From assembly GCA_038117225.1 (NCBI GenBank), contig JAYOFM010000004.1, positions 6,457 to 70,456 on the forward strand: 64,000 nucleotides of DNA. Direction: 5' to 3'. The translations under genes and the position numbers were made by a program. This document shows, in pieces, positions 18,773 through 28,801 of the stretch. How positions within the stretch are numbered: position 1 is the first letter of the stretch; each line of letters starts with the position of its first letter. The notes under the pieces are model-generated. The model saw only the letters and a program-made list of their open reading frames with translations. It made no database searches and was not told the DNA's origin. Source of the stretch: JAYOFM01 sp038117225 (GTDB lineage: Bacteria; Pseudomonadota; Alphaproteobacteria; Rhodospirillales; Casp-alpha2).

Positions 18773-19285
18773 ATGAGCAATGAAGACACCGCCGTTACCG
18801 AAAATCCACCGCCCCGCAAGTCATCAGGCAAGACGTTCCTGTGCGTCGTCGATGATACGCCTGAATTCGCGGCGGCGCTGCATTTCGCGTGCTGCCGCGC
18901 CGTGAATACGGGCGGCCGCGTCGCGTTGCTTTACGTCACGCAACCGGCCGAGTTTCAGCATTGGGCGGCGGTCGGCGATCGCATGCGCCAGGAAGCCCGC
19001 GAGGAAGCCGAGGAAATGCTTGCCGTGGTTTCCGGCAGGGTGCAGGAAAAAACCGGCCAAACCCCCGCTGTCTATATCCGCGAGGGAACCGTGCGCGAAC
19101 AGGTCGTCGACCTGATCAACGATGAAACCCACATTTCGTTCCTGGTCCTGGGCGCGGCCAGCGGCACCGACGGCCCTGGCCCGCTGATCAGCTATCTGGT
19201 TGAACGCATGACCGGCGAACTACGCGTTCCCGTGGTCATCGTCCCCGGTGGGTTAAGCAACGAAGATATCGAGGCCATCACCTGA
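18773..19285 (+). CDS. Universal stress protein, single domain
   Basis: A 170-residue UspA-fold protein: KTFLCVVDDTPEFAAAL at the start, then RVALLYVTQP, and LVLGAASGTDGPGPLISYL near the C-terminus. The usual ATP-binding pattern G-2x-G-9x-G-(S/T) is not clearly preserved, so nucleotide binding is uncertain. The start is ATG at 18773 (AAGG about 10 nt upstream); an in-frame GTG lies 6 nt before. It follows the TIGR02186 gene by 18 nt and is likely in the same operon as the exporter. Confidence 0.88.
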   Translation: MSNEDTAVTENPPPRKSSGKTFLCVVDDTPEFAAALHFACCRAVNTGGRVALLYVTQPAEFQHWAAVGDRMRQEAREEAEEMLAVVSGRVQEKTGQTPAVYIREGTVREQVVDLINDETHISFLVLGAASGTDGPGPLISYLVERMTGELRVPVVIVPGGLSNEDIEAIT

Positions 19286-19303
19286 CCGGGGCGCCCACAT
19301 GGG

Positions 19304-20272
19304 CTAACGAATGATCAGCACCGAGTTGTGGGCCTTGGCCAGGACCTTGGACGGAACACTGCCGAACAGCATCCGCTTGAATGAAGACTTGCCATCGTCG
19401 GACAACACGATCAGCGAATAATCTTTTCCCACGTTGATGATTTCTTCGACCGGATCACCGATGTTGACGTAGGTGTTGATCACGTCGAGCCCGGTCTCCG
19501 CGACCACGTTCCGGGCCCGCTCGACGGCTTGTTCCGCCGCCGCCTTCTCGCCATCATCGCGGGCCACGGACATGATCGAGACCATGGGCTTGTCGAAACG
19601 CTTTGCCAGCAGGGCATCGCGGCGCACCGCCTCGAGCGAACGCTCGGACCCGTCCGTGCATATCAAATGGCCGCGGCCGGGAACCAGTTCTCGCGTCGCT
19701 AACACCGAACACGGCGCATGCAGCGCCACTTGCTGCGCGACCTGGCGGGGAAAGAAGCCGCGTTTGCGGTCGCCGCCAAGGATGATCAAGCTGTAGGGGC
19801 CGAGTTCGTATTGGTCGAGGATACCGCTCGCCGGGTCGTGCGCCGTTTTCAGCTTGAGCACGATGCTCTTACCCTGGTTGTTGCGGTACTCGATCTTGTT
19901 GTCGCCCAGGGGATCGCCCTCGACATCGGTGTGGGTATGGATCGAGTTCCAATCCTCGACCATCTGCCCCTGCCCGATCAGCAAATCCAGGCCTTCGCGG
20001 AGGTAACGGACGCCGGGCAATTCGATGCCCCAGTTGAGGAGGTTTTCGCGCGCCACGCGAATCTGTAGGCCGCCCGAGTGCAATCCTTGATCGATAGTAC
20101 GGACATACAGCAAGACGATGTCGCAATCATCGGCGCCGCCCATGCGGGCGGCGTAGTCCAGGCCGCGGAACGACTCTTCCGATCCGTCGATGCAGACGAG
20201 AATCCGGAACCGGCTGAGCCGCCTTTCGTGCTCGGCCTCCATTTCCCGCTGAATATCGTCTTTCTCGGCCAC
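19304..20272 (-). CDS. Tandem-domain universal stress protein
   Basis: A 322-residue protein with two Usp folds. The first starts FRILVCIDGSEESFRGLDYA and the second starts HLICTDGSERSLEAVRRDA, ending with the canonical LFGSVPSKVLAKAHNSVLIIR. The second domain keeps the ATP-loop style G-x-V-P-S-K-V pattern. The start codon is GTG at 20272 with GGAG at a good distance. It converges with the single-domain Usp gene and is followed 12 nt later by the anion symporter gene on the same strand, so they are probably co-transcribed in the order symporter then Usp. Confidence 0.9.
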   Translation of the reverse strand: MAEKDDIQREMEAEHERRLSRFRILVCIDGSEESFRGLDYAARMGGADDCDIVLLYVRTIDQGLHSGGLQIRVARENLLNWGIELPGVRYLREGLDLLIGQGQMVEDWNSIHTHTDVEGDPLGDNKIEYRNNQGKSIVLKLKTAHDPASGILDQYELGPYSLIILGGDRKRGFFPRQVAQQVALHAPCSVLATRELVPGRGHLICTDGSERSLEAVRRDALLAKRFDKPMVSIMSVARDDGEKAAAEQAVERARNVVAETGLDVINTYVNIGDPVEEIINVGKDYSLIVLSDDGKSSFKRMLFGSVPSKVLAKAHNSVLIIR

Positions 20273-20290
20273 GTTATCTCCGCCTGATTT

Positions 20291-21811
20291 CTAAACGCCC
20301 AGCAGCGGCCAATAGAGCGCCGCGCCAGCCAACATCATCACCGTGGACATGACCGCCATCTTCCAGCCGACCTTCAAAAAATCCGTCGTCTTCAAGTATC
20401 CCGCCGCGTAGACAATGGTGCACGCCGGCGTGCCGACCACGGTCAAATAGGCAAACGCCGACGAGATCGCGGTAATGAAGCCGAGGATAATCGGGCTTTC
20501 ATTCGCCACCACCGCCATCTTCAAGACGATCGGCCCGAGCACCGCGACCGCCGCTCCATTGGACATGGTGTTGGTGACACCGGTGGTCAACACGGAAACC
20601 GCCGCCCATAATCCGATACCATGATCGGCGCCAAACGGTGCCAACCAAGAGAGGAACGATTCCGCGATCCAGATCGCCGCGCCGGTTTCCTTCATCTGCA
20701 CGCCAAGCGAAATCGCCGCCGCGTAGAGCAACACGACGCCCCAATTGACCCCGGAATTGATGTCCTCCCAACGCACCAGACCGGCGACCAGGAAGCAGAT
20801 GGCACCCATCACCGCCACCGTGCCCATGCCGAGGTCAGCGGACAGCGTGATCCATCCGGTCAGCACCAGGGCGAAGATGGCGATGGCAACCCAATCCGAG
20901 GGTTTCATCGGGCCTTCCAACTCGACCTGGGTGCGCAACTTCACGCAGGCGCGGGACAGGTCGCGATATTCCGGCCGGAATGTCATCAGCAGGATCGCCG
21001 TGACCATGGGCAGCTGCAACAGGAACATTGGGTAGGCGTAGAGCATCCATTTCAGGTAGTCGACGAGATAGATGGCGGTGCTCGGATCGTCCGCGTTGTA
21101 GAAGAACTCCTTCCAATAGCCGATCATGATGGCGTTGCGCGCGCCGCCAGACGGCGTACCGATACCGGCGACCGAACAACCGTAGGATATGGAGAACAGA
21201 ACCACCGCCGCCAGGTTTCTGACCTTGTGCGGGTCGTCGGATGTCAACGTGATCAAGGTAATACCGACGGGCAGCATCATCGCCGCCACCGTGTGTTCAC
21301 CGACGAACGACGCCAGGACACCGGACACGACTGATATCCCGAGGCAGATACGCGACGTCTTGGTCCCGGTGATGCGAACGATGAACCAGGCAATGCGTCT
21401 GTCGAGCTTTTGGCGCACGACGGCGACGGCGAGCATTAACGAGCCCATGATAAACAACACGCTGTCGGTCATCAGGCTGCGCGCCACTTCGGTCGAGCCC
21501 AGCCCAAGCAGGACGACCTGACCGACAATGATCATCAACGCCACCGTCGGCAGCGGCACGGGTTCGGTGACGAACAGGATCGTCGCCACCACGGACATGG
21601 TCAGTACCACCATGCCTTCTTCCGTCAGTCCGGCCGGACGCGGCATCACCAACATGACCGCGCCGATGGCCATGGCAATGAAGAACCAGCGTTTTTCCCA
21701 GAAATAATACAGATTGAGCGTTCGCGTGATGCGGCCGAGGCTGGGCACCGGCGCAACCCGCCGCACACTCCGCGCTGCCAGTCCTGCTAGCGTATTCCGT
21801 GCATCGGCCAC
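20291..21811 (-). CDS. DASS (SLC13) family Na+/anion symporter
   Basis: A 506-residue membrane transporter with about 12 hydrophobic segments. Two regions are typical of divalent anion:sodium symporters: FVGEHTVAAMMLPVGITL in the first half and GVTNTMSNGAAVAVLGPIVL in the second. These correspond to the SNT-like motifs that coordinate sodium and substrate. Substrates of the family are sulfate, dicarboxylates or citrate; the neighbouring sulfur genes make sulfate or another sulfur anion plausible. It is the upstream gene of a two-gene unit with the tandem Usp protein. Confidence 0.9.
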   Translation of the reverse strand: MADARNTLAGLAARSVRRVAPVPSLGRITRTLNLYYFWEKRWFFIAMAIGAVMLVMPRPAGLTEEGMVVLTMSVVATILFVTEPVPLPTVALMIIVGQVVLLGLGSTEVARSLMTDSVLFIMGSLMLAVAVVRQKLDRRIAWFIVRITGTKTSRICLGISVVSGVLASFVGEHTVAAMMLPVGITLITLTSDDPHKVRNLAAVVLFSISYGCSVAGIGTPSGGARNAIMIGYWKEFFYNADDPSTAIYLVDYLKWMLYAYPMFLLQLPMVTAILLMTFRPEYRDLSRACVKLRTQVELEGPMKPSDWVAIAIFALVLTGWITLSADLGMGTVAVMGAICFLVAGLVRWEDINSGVNWGVVLLYAAAISLGVQMKETGAAIWIAESFLSWLAPFGADHGIGLWAAVSVLTTGVTNTMSNGAAVAVLGPIVLKMAVVANESPIILGFITAISSAFAYLTVVGTPACTIVYAAGYLKTTDFLKVGWKMAVMSTVMMLAGAALYWPLLGV

Positions 21812-21869
21812 GGTGTTCCCCGGATCCCAGCGTCGCCGCCATGTGGCGGCGAAACAGGTTCAAATTACC

Positions 21870-22526
21870 CTAGGAGTTTGTTTTAGCAGCATTCCGCAAG
21901 GCGGCGATAGTGGCCTGGTAATCATCGCCCATGAAGACCGCGCTGCCGGCGACCACGACATCGGCGCCCGCGGCGGCGACACGACCGATGGTTTCCACGT
22001 TGACGCCGCCGTCGACCTCGAGTTCGACGGGCCGGTCACCGATCATGGCACGCAACCGCTCGATCTTCGGCAATTGCGCCTCGATGAAGCTTTGGCCGCC
22101 GAAACCCGGGTTGACGGTCATCACCAGGATCAGGTCGAGTTTGTCCATGACGTAGTCGAGAACGGTTTCCGGCGTCCCCGGATTCAGCGACGCACCGGCC
22201 TTGCAACCCAGATCACGGATCATCTGCAGGGAGCGGTCCAGATGGCGGTCGGCTTCCACGTGCACGGTGATGATATCCGCGCCGGCCTTGGCATAGGATT
22301 CCAGATGCGGTTGCGCCGGGTCGATCATGAGATGTACATCGAACGGCTTTTTCGTGGTCTTGCGGATCATCTCGATGACCGGCGGACCGAAGGTCAGATT
22401 GGGGACGAAATGGCCATCCATGACATCGACGTGGATGTAATCGCAGCCAGCGGCGTCAATGGCGGCGATCTCCTCGCCCAGGCGCGAGAAATCGGACGCC
22501 AGGATAGACGGCGCGATCTTCACCAT
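21870..22526 (-). CDS. rpe: Ribulose-phosphate 3-epimerase
   Basis: A 218-residue TIM-barrel enzyme that interconverts ribulose 5-phosphate and xylulose 5-phosphate. Signature segments are present: [34 protein letters not shown] with the catalytic Asp and metal-binding His, [12 protein letters not shown], and [10 protein letters not shown] near the end. The start at 22526 matches family length; a purine-rich GAGGGGAGGG lies upstream. It is the last gene of a tkt-fba-rpe run, 25 nt after fba. Confidence 0.96.
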   Translation of the reverse strand: MVKIAPSILASDFSRLGEEIAAIDAAGCDYIHVDVMDGHFVPNLTFGPPVIEMIRKTTKKPFDVHLMIDPAQPHLESYAKAGADIITVHVEADRHLDRSLQMIRDLGCKAGASLNPGTPETVLDYVMDKLDLILVMTVNPGFGGQSFIEAQLPKIERLRAMIGDRPVELEVDGGVNVETIGRVAAAGADVVVAGSAVFMGDDYQATIAALRNAAKTNS

Positions 22527-22551
22527 GGCCGCGCCCTCCCCTCGCCGTCCC

Positions 22552-23616
22552 TCAATGAACCGTCGGGTCGAGCGACCCATCGGCATAACGCTTGGCCATT
22601 TCCGACAATGGCAATGCCTTGATCTTCGACGCCTGACCGGCGCACGCGAAGCGCTCGAAGCGGTCGATGCAGACCGCTTCCATGGCCGCGATGGCCGGCT
22701 TCAGGTAGCTGCGCGGATCGAATTCGGCTTTCTTCTCGAACAGGACCTTGCGAATCTGGCCGGTGATGGCGAGGCGGTTGTCGGTGTCGATGTTGACCTT
22801 GCGCACGCCGTTCTTGATGCCGACCTCGATTTCCTCGACCGGAACACCGTAGGTTTGCGGCATTTCGCCACCATTGGCATTGATGATGTCCTGCAGTTCC
22901 TGCGGCACCGAGGACGAACCATGCATGACCAGATGAGTGTCCGGCAACTTGGCATGGATGGCCTTGACCACGTCCATGGCCAGAATGTCGCCGGTCGGCT
23001 TGCGGGTGAACTTGTAGGCACCGTGCGACGTGCCGATGGCGACGGCCAACGCGTCGACCTTGGTGCGCTTGACGAAATCGGCGGCTTCGTCCGGGTCGGT
23101 GAGTAGCATGTCCTTGGACAGCGCGCCCTCGAAGCCGTGGCCGTCCTCCTTGTCGCCCTCGCCGGTTTCCAGCGAGCCCAAACAGCCCAGTTCGCCCTCC
23201 ACCGAGACACCGACAAGGTGGGCCATGTCGACAACGCGGCGCGTGGTGTCGACGTTATAGTCGTACGAAGCCGGCGTCTTGGCATCTTCTTCCAGCGAGC
23301 CGTCCATCATCACCGAGGTGAAACCGTTGGTCATCGCGGACATGCAGGTGGCGGCGTTGTTGCCGTGGTCCTGATGCATGCAGACGGGAATATCCGGATA
23401 CATTTCCGTCGCCGCCAGGATGAGATGGCGCAACACGATGTCGTTGGCATAATTCCGGGCGCCGCGGCTGGCCTGCATGATGACCGGGCTGTCGGTCTTC
23501 TGGGCCGCCGCCATGATGGCGAGCATCTGTTCCATGTTGTTGATATTGAATGCGGGCATGCCGTAATCATTTTCAGCCGCATGGTCGAGAAGTTGCCGCA
23601 ACGAAACCAATGCCAT
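22552..23616 (-). CDS. fba: Class II fructose-bisphosphate aldolase, Calvin-cycle subtype
   Basis: A 354-residue zinc-dependent aldolase. The zinc ligands and active-site segments are visible: [38 protein letters not shown] and VMHGSSSVP. Length and the opening [19 protein letters not shown] fit the CbbA-like (Calvin subtype) branch. The start at 23616 has GGGAG 9 nt upstream. No RuBisCO or phosphoribulokinase lies in the window, so the enzyme may serve gluconeogenesis or the pentose phosphate route instead of CO2 fixation. Confidence 0.96.
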   Translation of the reverse strand: MALVSLRQLLDHAAENDYGMPAFNINNMEQMLAIMAAAQKTDSPVIMQASRGARNYANDIVLRHLILAATEMYPDIPVCMHQDHGNNAATCMSAMTNGFTSVMMDGSLEEDAKTPASYDYNVDTTRRVVDMAHLVGVSVEGELGCLGSLETGEGDKEDGHGFEGALSKDMLLTDPDEAADFVKRTKVDALAVAIGTSHGAYKFTRKPTGDILAMDVVKAIHAKLPDTHLVMHGSSSVPQELQDIINANGGEMPQTYGVPVEEIEVGIKNGVRKVNIDTDNRLAITGQIRKVLFEKKAEFDPRSYLKPAIAAMEAVCIDRFERFACAGQASKIKALPLSEMAKRYADGSLDPTVH

Positions 23617-23660
23617 TGTTTTATCTCCCTGCTGTCCCGAACGGTTGCCGCGTGGCTGCG

Positions 23661-25682
23661 TCAGAGCCGCTCGCGTGCCGCCGCGACGACTGCCTCGGCG
23701 GTGATGCCGAAATCCTCGAAGAGCTGTTCCGCCGGCGCCGAGGCACCGAAGCCCGGCATGCCGACGAACGCGCCGCCCGATCCGATATAACGGTCCCAGC
23801 CCATGGAAACGGCCGCTTCGACGGCGACCCGCACGGTTCCGGGGCCAAGCACGCGATCGCGATAGCCGGCGTCCTGATCCTCGAACAACTCCCAGCACGG
23901 CATGGAAACCACGGCGGTGCCGATGCCATCGGCTTCCAGCGCATCGCGCGCGGCCACGGCGATGGAAACTTCTGAGCCGGTCGACAGCAGCGTCACCTTG
24001 CGCTCGCCGGCCGCGGCCTCACGCAGGACGTAGGCGCCCTGGCCACACAGGTTTTCCGCCGTGTGGTCGGTGCGTAGCGTCGGCACCCCTTGGCGAGTCA
24101 GCGCCATGCCGGCGGGACCGTCCATATTCTCCAACGCGATTGCCCAGCACTCGGCCGCCTCGACGGCGTCGCAGGGTCGGTAGACTCGGAAATTCGGCGT
24201 CGCCCGCAGCATGGCCAGCGTTTCCACGGCCTGGTGGGTCGGGCCGTCCTCGCCGAGACCAATGGAATCATGGGTCAGCACATAGACCACCCGCTGGCCC
24301 ATCAGCGCCGACAGCCGCATGGCGCCGCGCATGTAGTCAGCGAAGACCAGGAATGTGCCGCCGTAGGGAATGATTCCGCCGTGCAGCGCCATGCCGTTCA
24401 TGGCCGCCGCCATGCCGTGTTCGCGGACACCATAGTGAACATAGCGGCCACTGAAATCGTCCGGCGTGATCGGCTGGGTCGATGGGGTCTTGGTGTTGAC
24501 CGACCCGGTCAGGTCGGCGGAACCGCCGATTAGTTCCGGGATCGCCTCGGTCAGTACCGTCAATGCCTCGCCCGAGGCCTTGCGCGTCGCCCACTTGGGC
24601 TGCTCGTCGGAAATCCGCTTCTTGTGCGCGACGATGGCATCGTGCCAACCGGCCGGCAGTTGGCCGGCGGCGAGCCGTTTGAACTCGCTCGCGGCATCAC
24701 CCGTGGCGGCATCGAGTCGGCCCTGCCAGGCCGACCGTGCCGCCGCACCGCGTCCACCGGCCCCGCGCCAGGCGCCGAGCACATCGTCCGGAACCACGAA
24801 TGGCGCGTGCGGCCAGCCGAGCGCCGAGCGCGCGCCGGCGATTTCCTCGTCGCCGAGCGGGCTGCCATGAGTCGATGACGTGCCCGCCTTGGTCGGCGCG
24901 CCGAAACCGATAGTGGTGCGACACGCGATCATCGACGGTTTGTCGCTGGCCCGCGCTTTTTCAATGGCGCCGGCAATGGCGTCCGGGTCATGGCCGTCGA
25001 CGCCGAGGACGTGCCAGCCCGAGGCCTGGAAACGCGCCATCTGATCGTCGCTTTCGGCCATGCTGGTCGGCCCGTCGATACAGATTTTATTGTCATCGAA
25101 CAGCACGATCAGCTTCGACAGCCGCAGGTGGCCTGCCATCGATATGGCCTCGTGGCTGATGCCTTCCATCAAGCAGCCGTCCCCGGCAATGACGTAGGTG
25201 TGGTGATCGACCAGATCGTCCCCGAAGCGGTTATTCATTAGCCGCTCGGCCAAGGCCATGCCGACCGCGTTGGCGATGCCCTGGCCCAGCGGGCCGGTCG
25301 TCGTTTCTATTCCGTCGGCATGGCCATATTCCGGGTGCCCCGCCGTGCGCGCGCCGAGCTGGCGGAAATTGCGAATTTCGTCGATCGTCATGTCGGCGTA
25401 ACCGGTCAAATGCAGCAGCGCATAGAGCAGCATCGAGCCGTGACCGGCCGACAGGATGAAACGATCCCGGTCCGGCCAATCGGCGGCCGCCGGATCGAAT
25501 TTCAGGAACCGCGTGAACAGCACCGTCGCCACATCGGCCATGCCCATCGGCATGCCCGGGTGGCCGGAATTCGCCTGCTGCACCGCATCGGCGGAAAGGA
25601 AGCGAATGGCGTTCGCCATGTCTTGGTGGGAAGCACCGCCCAACGCTGGGGTCGCCGTGCCATCGGCAGCCGAATCGTCCAT
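23661..25682 (-). CDS. tkt: Transketolase
   Basis: A 673-residue thiamine-diphosphate enzyme moving two-carbon units between sugar phosphates. It shows [15 protein letters not shown] at the N-terminus, [24 protein letters not shown], the ThDP motif [13 protein letters not shown] with downstream Asn (FDDNKI), and the catalytic Glu region [15 protein letters not shown]. Length is normal. It is the first gene of the tkt-fba-rpe group, 44 nt before fba. The N-terminus carries about 20 extra residues before the conserved start, so translation could also begin at an internal ATG. Confidence 0.96.
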   Translation of the reverse strand: MDDSAADGTATPALGGASHQDMANAIRFLSADAVQQANSGHPGMPMGMADVATVLFTRFLKFDPAAADWPDRDRFILSAGHGSMLLYALLHLTGYADMTIDEIRNFRQLGARTAGHPEYGHADGIETTTGPLGQGIANAVGMALAERLMNNRFGDDLVDHHTYVIAGDGCLMEGISHEAISMAGHLRLSKLIVLFDDNKICIDGPTSMAESDDQMARFQASGWHVLGVDGHDPDAIAGAIEKARASDKPSMIACRTTIGFGAPTKAGTSSTHGSPLGDEEIAGARSALGWPHAPFVVPDDVLGAWRGAGGRGAAARSAWQGRLDAATGDAASEFKRLAAGQLPAGWHDAIVAHKKRISDEQPKWATRKASGEALTVLTEAIPELIGGSADLTGSVNTKTPSTQPITPDDFSGRYVHYGVREHGMAAAMNGMALHGGIIPYGGTFLVFADYMRGAMRLSALMGQRVVYVLTHDSIGLGEDGPTHQAVETLAMLRATPNFRVYRPCDAVEAAECWAIALENMDGPAGMALTRQGVPTLRTDHTAENLCGQGAYVLREAAAGERKVTLLSTGSEVSIAVAARDALEADGIGTAVVSMPCWELFEDQDAGYRDRVLGPGTVRVAVEAAVSMGWDRYIGSGGAFVGMPGFGASAPAEQLFEDFGITAEAVVAAARERL

Positions 25683-25796
25683 TCAATCTCTCTCTCGGCG
25701 GGGTCCCCAGAAACGCCGCTCACGCCGTATTCAAGTTGCGCCGCGCCCTGCCCAGCACCGACGCGGCATGAATACCGTCATTGCGCCAACAGGGCA

Positions 25797-25823
25797 AGGA
25801 CGCCCGGTGTTATCGGGCGTCCT
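25797..25823 (-). terminator. Hairpin downstream of the XRE regulator gene
   Basis: A perfect 10-bp inverted repeat (AGGACGCCCG at 25797-25806 and its complement at 25814-25823) with a 7-nt loop. It lies 28 nt past the stop of the minus-strand regulator gene. There is no T-tract on either side, so it may be a weak or Rho-aided terminator or an mRNA-stabilising stem. Confidence 0.55.
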
Positions 25824-25851
25824 GGCGAACGCTGCTAAATGGCCATGAAGA

Positions 25852-26346
25852 TTAACCCGCGTAGGCGCCGGACAAATTAGTCACCAGATCGTAAATGACC
25901 TGACGGCGTTTCGGATCGGCGATGCGATAGTAGGCGCGGACCAGTTCCAAGGTCTCCCGGCGATCCATGGTGCCCAATTCCGGCGGCGCGGATTTGTGGT
26001 ACTCCATGCCGACCGCGTAGGCGCCGGCCGGGGTCGCCAGTTCCTTGGGCATTTCCTCGAAGAAGTAGGCGACCGGCACGTCGAGGATACGCGAGAATTC
26101 ATACAGCCGGCTGGCCCCGACACGGTTGGCGCCGCGCTCATATTTCTGCACCTGCTGGAACGTCAATTCGACGGCCTCGCCGAGCTTTTCCTGGCTGATG
26201 CCCAGAAGCATGCGACGGGCGCGCAGGCGATTACCGACGTGAATATCGATGGGATTGGATATCCCGGGCGGCAACCGGACCGGCTTGCCCGCCTTTTTCC
26301 GGCTGGTTTTCATTTTCTTTGCTGCTCGTTTCTTGACCGGTGGCAT
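25852..26346 (-). CDS. XRE-family helix-turn-helix regulator
   Basis: A 164-residue DNA-binding protein. A Lys-rich N-terminal tail is followed by an XRE HTH at about residues 34-90 ([20 protein letters not shown] with [20 protein letters not shown]). The C-terminal helical region contains [12 protein letters not shown], as in a common alphaproteobacterial family related to SinR-like regulators. The start is given at 26346 because GGGAAG lies 9 nt upstream; an ATG at 26355 has the same element too close. Targets are unknown. A stem-loop follows the gene. Confidence 0.9.
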   Translation of the reverse strand: MPPVKKRAAKKMKTSRKKAGKPVRLPPGISNPIDIHVGNRLRARRMLLGISQEKLGEAVELTFQQVQKYERGANRVGASRLYEFSRILDVPVAYFFEEMPKELATPAGAYAVGMEYHKSAPPELGTMDRRETLELVRAYYRIADPKRRQVIYDLVTNLSGAYAG

Positions 26347-26534
26347 CGTCTTCATCTTCCCTTTTTACCCGCCTCTTGAATACGCTTTATTCTATGTCCG
26401 TGACCATACCCTTACAATAGGATGAGTATCATTGTTTCTCACCATGACACCTAGTCATGACCGACGAGGCCTTGAGACCGGCGGCGTCGCGCCCTACATG
26501 TAGACGGAACGTTTATCACCCAAGGGATCAGCAG

Positions 26535-26855
26535 ATGACCGTCCAAGCCACGATCGAACGCAAGCTCGTCGAGAACCTGTCGCCGGCCCACCTTGAGGTG
26601 ATCAACGAAAGCCATATGCACAGCGTTCCGCCGGGGTCCGAATCACATTTCAAGGTCATCGTCGTGACCGATTCTTTCGCCGATCAACGTCTGGTGCAGC
26701 GCCATCAGGCGGTCAACGCGGTGCTCGCCGATGAACTGGCCGGACCGTTGCACGCCCTCAGCATGGAAACCCTGACGCCCGACGAATGGCGCGCGCGCGG
26801 CGGCAAAACCTTCAACTCTCCGGATTGCCACGGCGGCAGCAAGGCCGACCTATAA
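26535..26855 (+). CDS. BolA family protein
   Basis: A 106-residue BolA protein with the class II-type KH-like fold. The N-terminus is ERKLVENLSPAHLEVINESH, with the conserved His in MHSVPPGSESHFKVIVVTDSF and the C-terminal H in AGPLHALSMETLTP. BolA proteins partner monothiol glutaredoxins in iron-sulfur cluster traffic and can affect transcription. The start at 26535 is the first ATG giving the normal length. The gene is divergent from the XRE regulator with a 188-nt shared upstream region. Confidence 0.94.
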   Translation: MTVQATIERKLVENLSPAHLEVINESHMHSVPPGSESHFKVIVVTDSFADQRLVQRHQAVNAVLADELAGPLHALSMETLTPDEWRARGGKTFNSPDCHGGSKADL

Positions 26856-26864
26856 GGCCGCCCG

Positions 26865-27977
26865 TTACGCCTTCGGCTTCAGCAACGCGCGAAAGCCGGC
26901 TTCGTCGACGACCGGGATTTTTACCAGCGCCAGATTTTCCTCCACGTGGTTGGCTTCCTTCATACCGACCAGGGCCGCCGCGAGGTCGGGCGCCGAGCGG
27001 GTAAACTGCAGCGCCGCCTGCGCGATCGTGCCCCCCGGCGGACCCAGATAAGCCGCCAGCTTATCGTCCAGTTTGGTGATGCGGCCCTGCCCGATGGCGC
27101 CGCTGGCGACCGGCCAGAGACCGAGTGTGCGCGCCGCCCGCAGCGGTGTCTGGGTATCCTTTTCGATGATTTGCACGCGGCGGCGCACCGCTTCCGGCAT
27201 GCTCAGGTTGAGCGGCAACTGCACATAGCGGAAATGATCATGGTCGCCGCCCTTGACCTCTCGTGCCGCGGCGATCGCCAAGTCCCTGGCGCGGGCCAGC
27301 GATACGTGCCCCTTTTCATCGGGCGGTACGCGCAACCCGTTCCAGGTGGCGAGGCCATAGGCACGAATACGACCGTCGGCAACGGCGCCTTCGAGCATGC
27401 GAAAAGCAGCGCCCAGACGCTGGTCAAAGGTTTCCCGGTCGACCGCGCCAAGCTGCGACTCTGGATTGTGGATGTAGTAAACGTCGATGGTCTCCAGTCC
27501 AAGATTGCGGCGGCTCTGTTCCAGTTGATGGGTCAGATAATCCGGATGCATGCAGTGGCTGTTACCGGCCAGATCCGCCGCGCCGACGGGGCTATCCGTG
27601 TCGGCGACAAACGTGTCGTTGAACCATGCCGCCCCGTGGGGCAGGAAGCCGCCCTTGGTGCAGACCACCACCTCGTCGCGCGATACCACCCCCTCACCGA
27701 TGGCGCGGGCCAGGGCCGCCCCGGCACTGCGTTCGCCGCGCTCGCGTCGGTAGTTGGCCGCCGAGTCGACGACGTTGACGCCACCACCAAGACACCCGAC
27801 GATCGCCGAGGCGACCAACTCATCCGTCGCTTCGTCCAAGTTTCCCAGGTACGTGCCGATGCCGATCGACGACCACGTCATACCATCGACCGTGCGAAAA
27901 TGACCCGCCGCCGCATCGCCGATGCGCGCCGCGTACCGTGCCGTTCCCTGCGCCGTGGCGTGGCCTGAAATGGGCAT
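26865..27977 (-). CDS. Aldo/keto reductase
   Basis: A 370-residue NADPH-dependent oxidoreductase with a TIM-barrel fold. The catalytic tetrad can be traced: Asp in GVNVVDSAANY, Tyr of ANYRRERGE, Lys in VVCTKGGFL and His in DVYYIHNPESQ. The nucleotide end is less typical. The protein is longer than the 300-330 of most family members. The ATG at 27977 has CGGAGG 8 nt upstream. The substrate is unknown. It converges with bolA, with only 9 nt between stops. Confidence 0.93.
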   Translation of the reverse strand: MPISGHATAQGTARYAARIGDAAAGHFRTVDGMTWSSIGIGTYLGNLDEATDELVASAIVGCLGGGVNVVDSAANYRRERGERSAGAALARAIGEGVVSRDEVVVCTKGGFLPHGAAWFNDTFVADTDSPVGAADLAGNSHCMHPDYLTHQLEQSRRNLGLETIDVYYIHNPESQLGAVDRETFDQRLGAAFRMLEGAVADGRIRAYGLATWNGLRVPPDEKGHVSLARARDLAIAAAREVKGGDHDHFRYVQLPLNLSMPEAVRRRVQIIEKDTQTPLRAARTLGLWPVASGAIGQGRITKLDDKLAAYLGPPGGTIAQAALQFTRSAPDLAAALVGMKEANHVEENLALVKIPVVDEAGFRALLKPKA

Positions 27978-28041
27978 CCGTGTCCTCCGGTTTTGCTGCC
28001 GAGCGGCGCCATCCTAGCGCCGATGCGGCTATTTACGTAGC

Positions 28042-28728
28042 ATGCACCGCATGAGAAATGCTGTCCGTTTATTTCTGGCCATCGGTATCGGTATAGCGAG
28101 CCTTCCACCAACGGCGAGCGCGGACGTAACCGAAACCTGCGCCATGGCGTGGGGGGACGCGTCGCGCGCCGCCTGCCGCCGGATACCCGAAACGACGACC
28201 CGCGATGTCGCCGTCTTGCGCCCCCTCGCCGGTGCGTTCATCGCCGATGGGGATTTTGACGGCGCCATCGTCGTCTATGAAATCGTCCTGCGGTCACAAC
28301 CGGACGACCCGCAAGCGCTTTATGATCTCGCCGGCACCCTGGCCTTCGTGCGGCGTTACGGCGAAGCCGCCATATTGTTCGAGCGGCTCGGAACCCTGCG
28401 GCCGGACGATGTGGAAGTGCAGCGATCACTCGCCGTGGTCTATGGGCATCTCGGCAGACAGGACGATAAACGAGCCGCCCTGGCACGCGCGGCGGCGCTG
28501 GGCGATGCGACCGCCATGGTCGATCTCGCCCGCCACCATGGCGAAGGCAAACACGCCGATCCGGAGCTCGCCATCACCTGGCTGGAAAAAGCCGCCAACG
28601 CGGGGCACCTTGGCGCGATGCGCCGGCTGGTCGAAATTTATCGGATAGGTCTTTTGGGCCAATCCGCCGATCCGACGCGCGCCACCCTGTGGGCCGAACG
28701 ATACGCCGCCATTCGCCGCGAAGAGTGA
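28042..28728 (+). CDS. Exported TPR/Sel1-repeat protein
   Basis: A 228-residue protein with an N-terminal signal sequence (about residues 5-27, ending TASA). Tetratricopeptide helices follow (FIADGDFDGAIVVYEIVLRS, ALYDLAGTLAFVRRYGEAAI), then Sel1-like repeats (ATAMVDLARHHGEGKHADPE, ITWLEKAANAGHLGAMRRLV). Such proteins act as periplasmic scaffolds. The ribosome binding site is weak for both the first ATG and the one three codons later. It precedes the DUF2336 gene by 73 nt. Confidence 0.85.
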   Translation: MHRMRNAVRLFLAIGIGIASLPPTASADVTETCAMAWGDASRAACRRIPETTTRDVAVLRPLAGAFIADGDFDGAIVVYEIVLRSQPDDPQALYDLAGTLAFVRRYGEAAILFERLGTLRPDDVEVQRSLAVVYGHLGRQDDKRAALARAAALGDATAMVDLARHHGEGKHADPELAITWLEKAANAGHLGAMRRLVEIYRIGLLGQSADPTRATLWAERYAAIRREE

Positions 28729-28801
28729 CGGGAACCATTCGCAGTGGCCGCGCGAATGCTATGATGTGATTTCGATAGACGACGGGGAAAGTGACGAAAG
28801 C

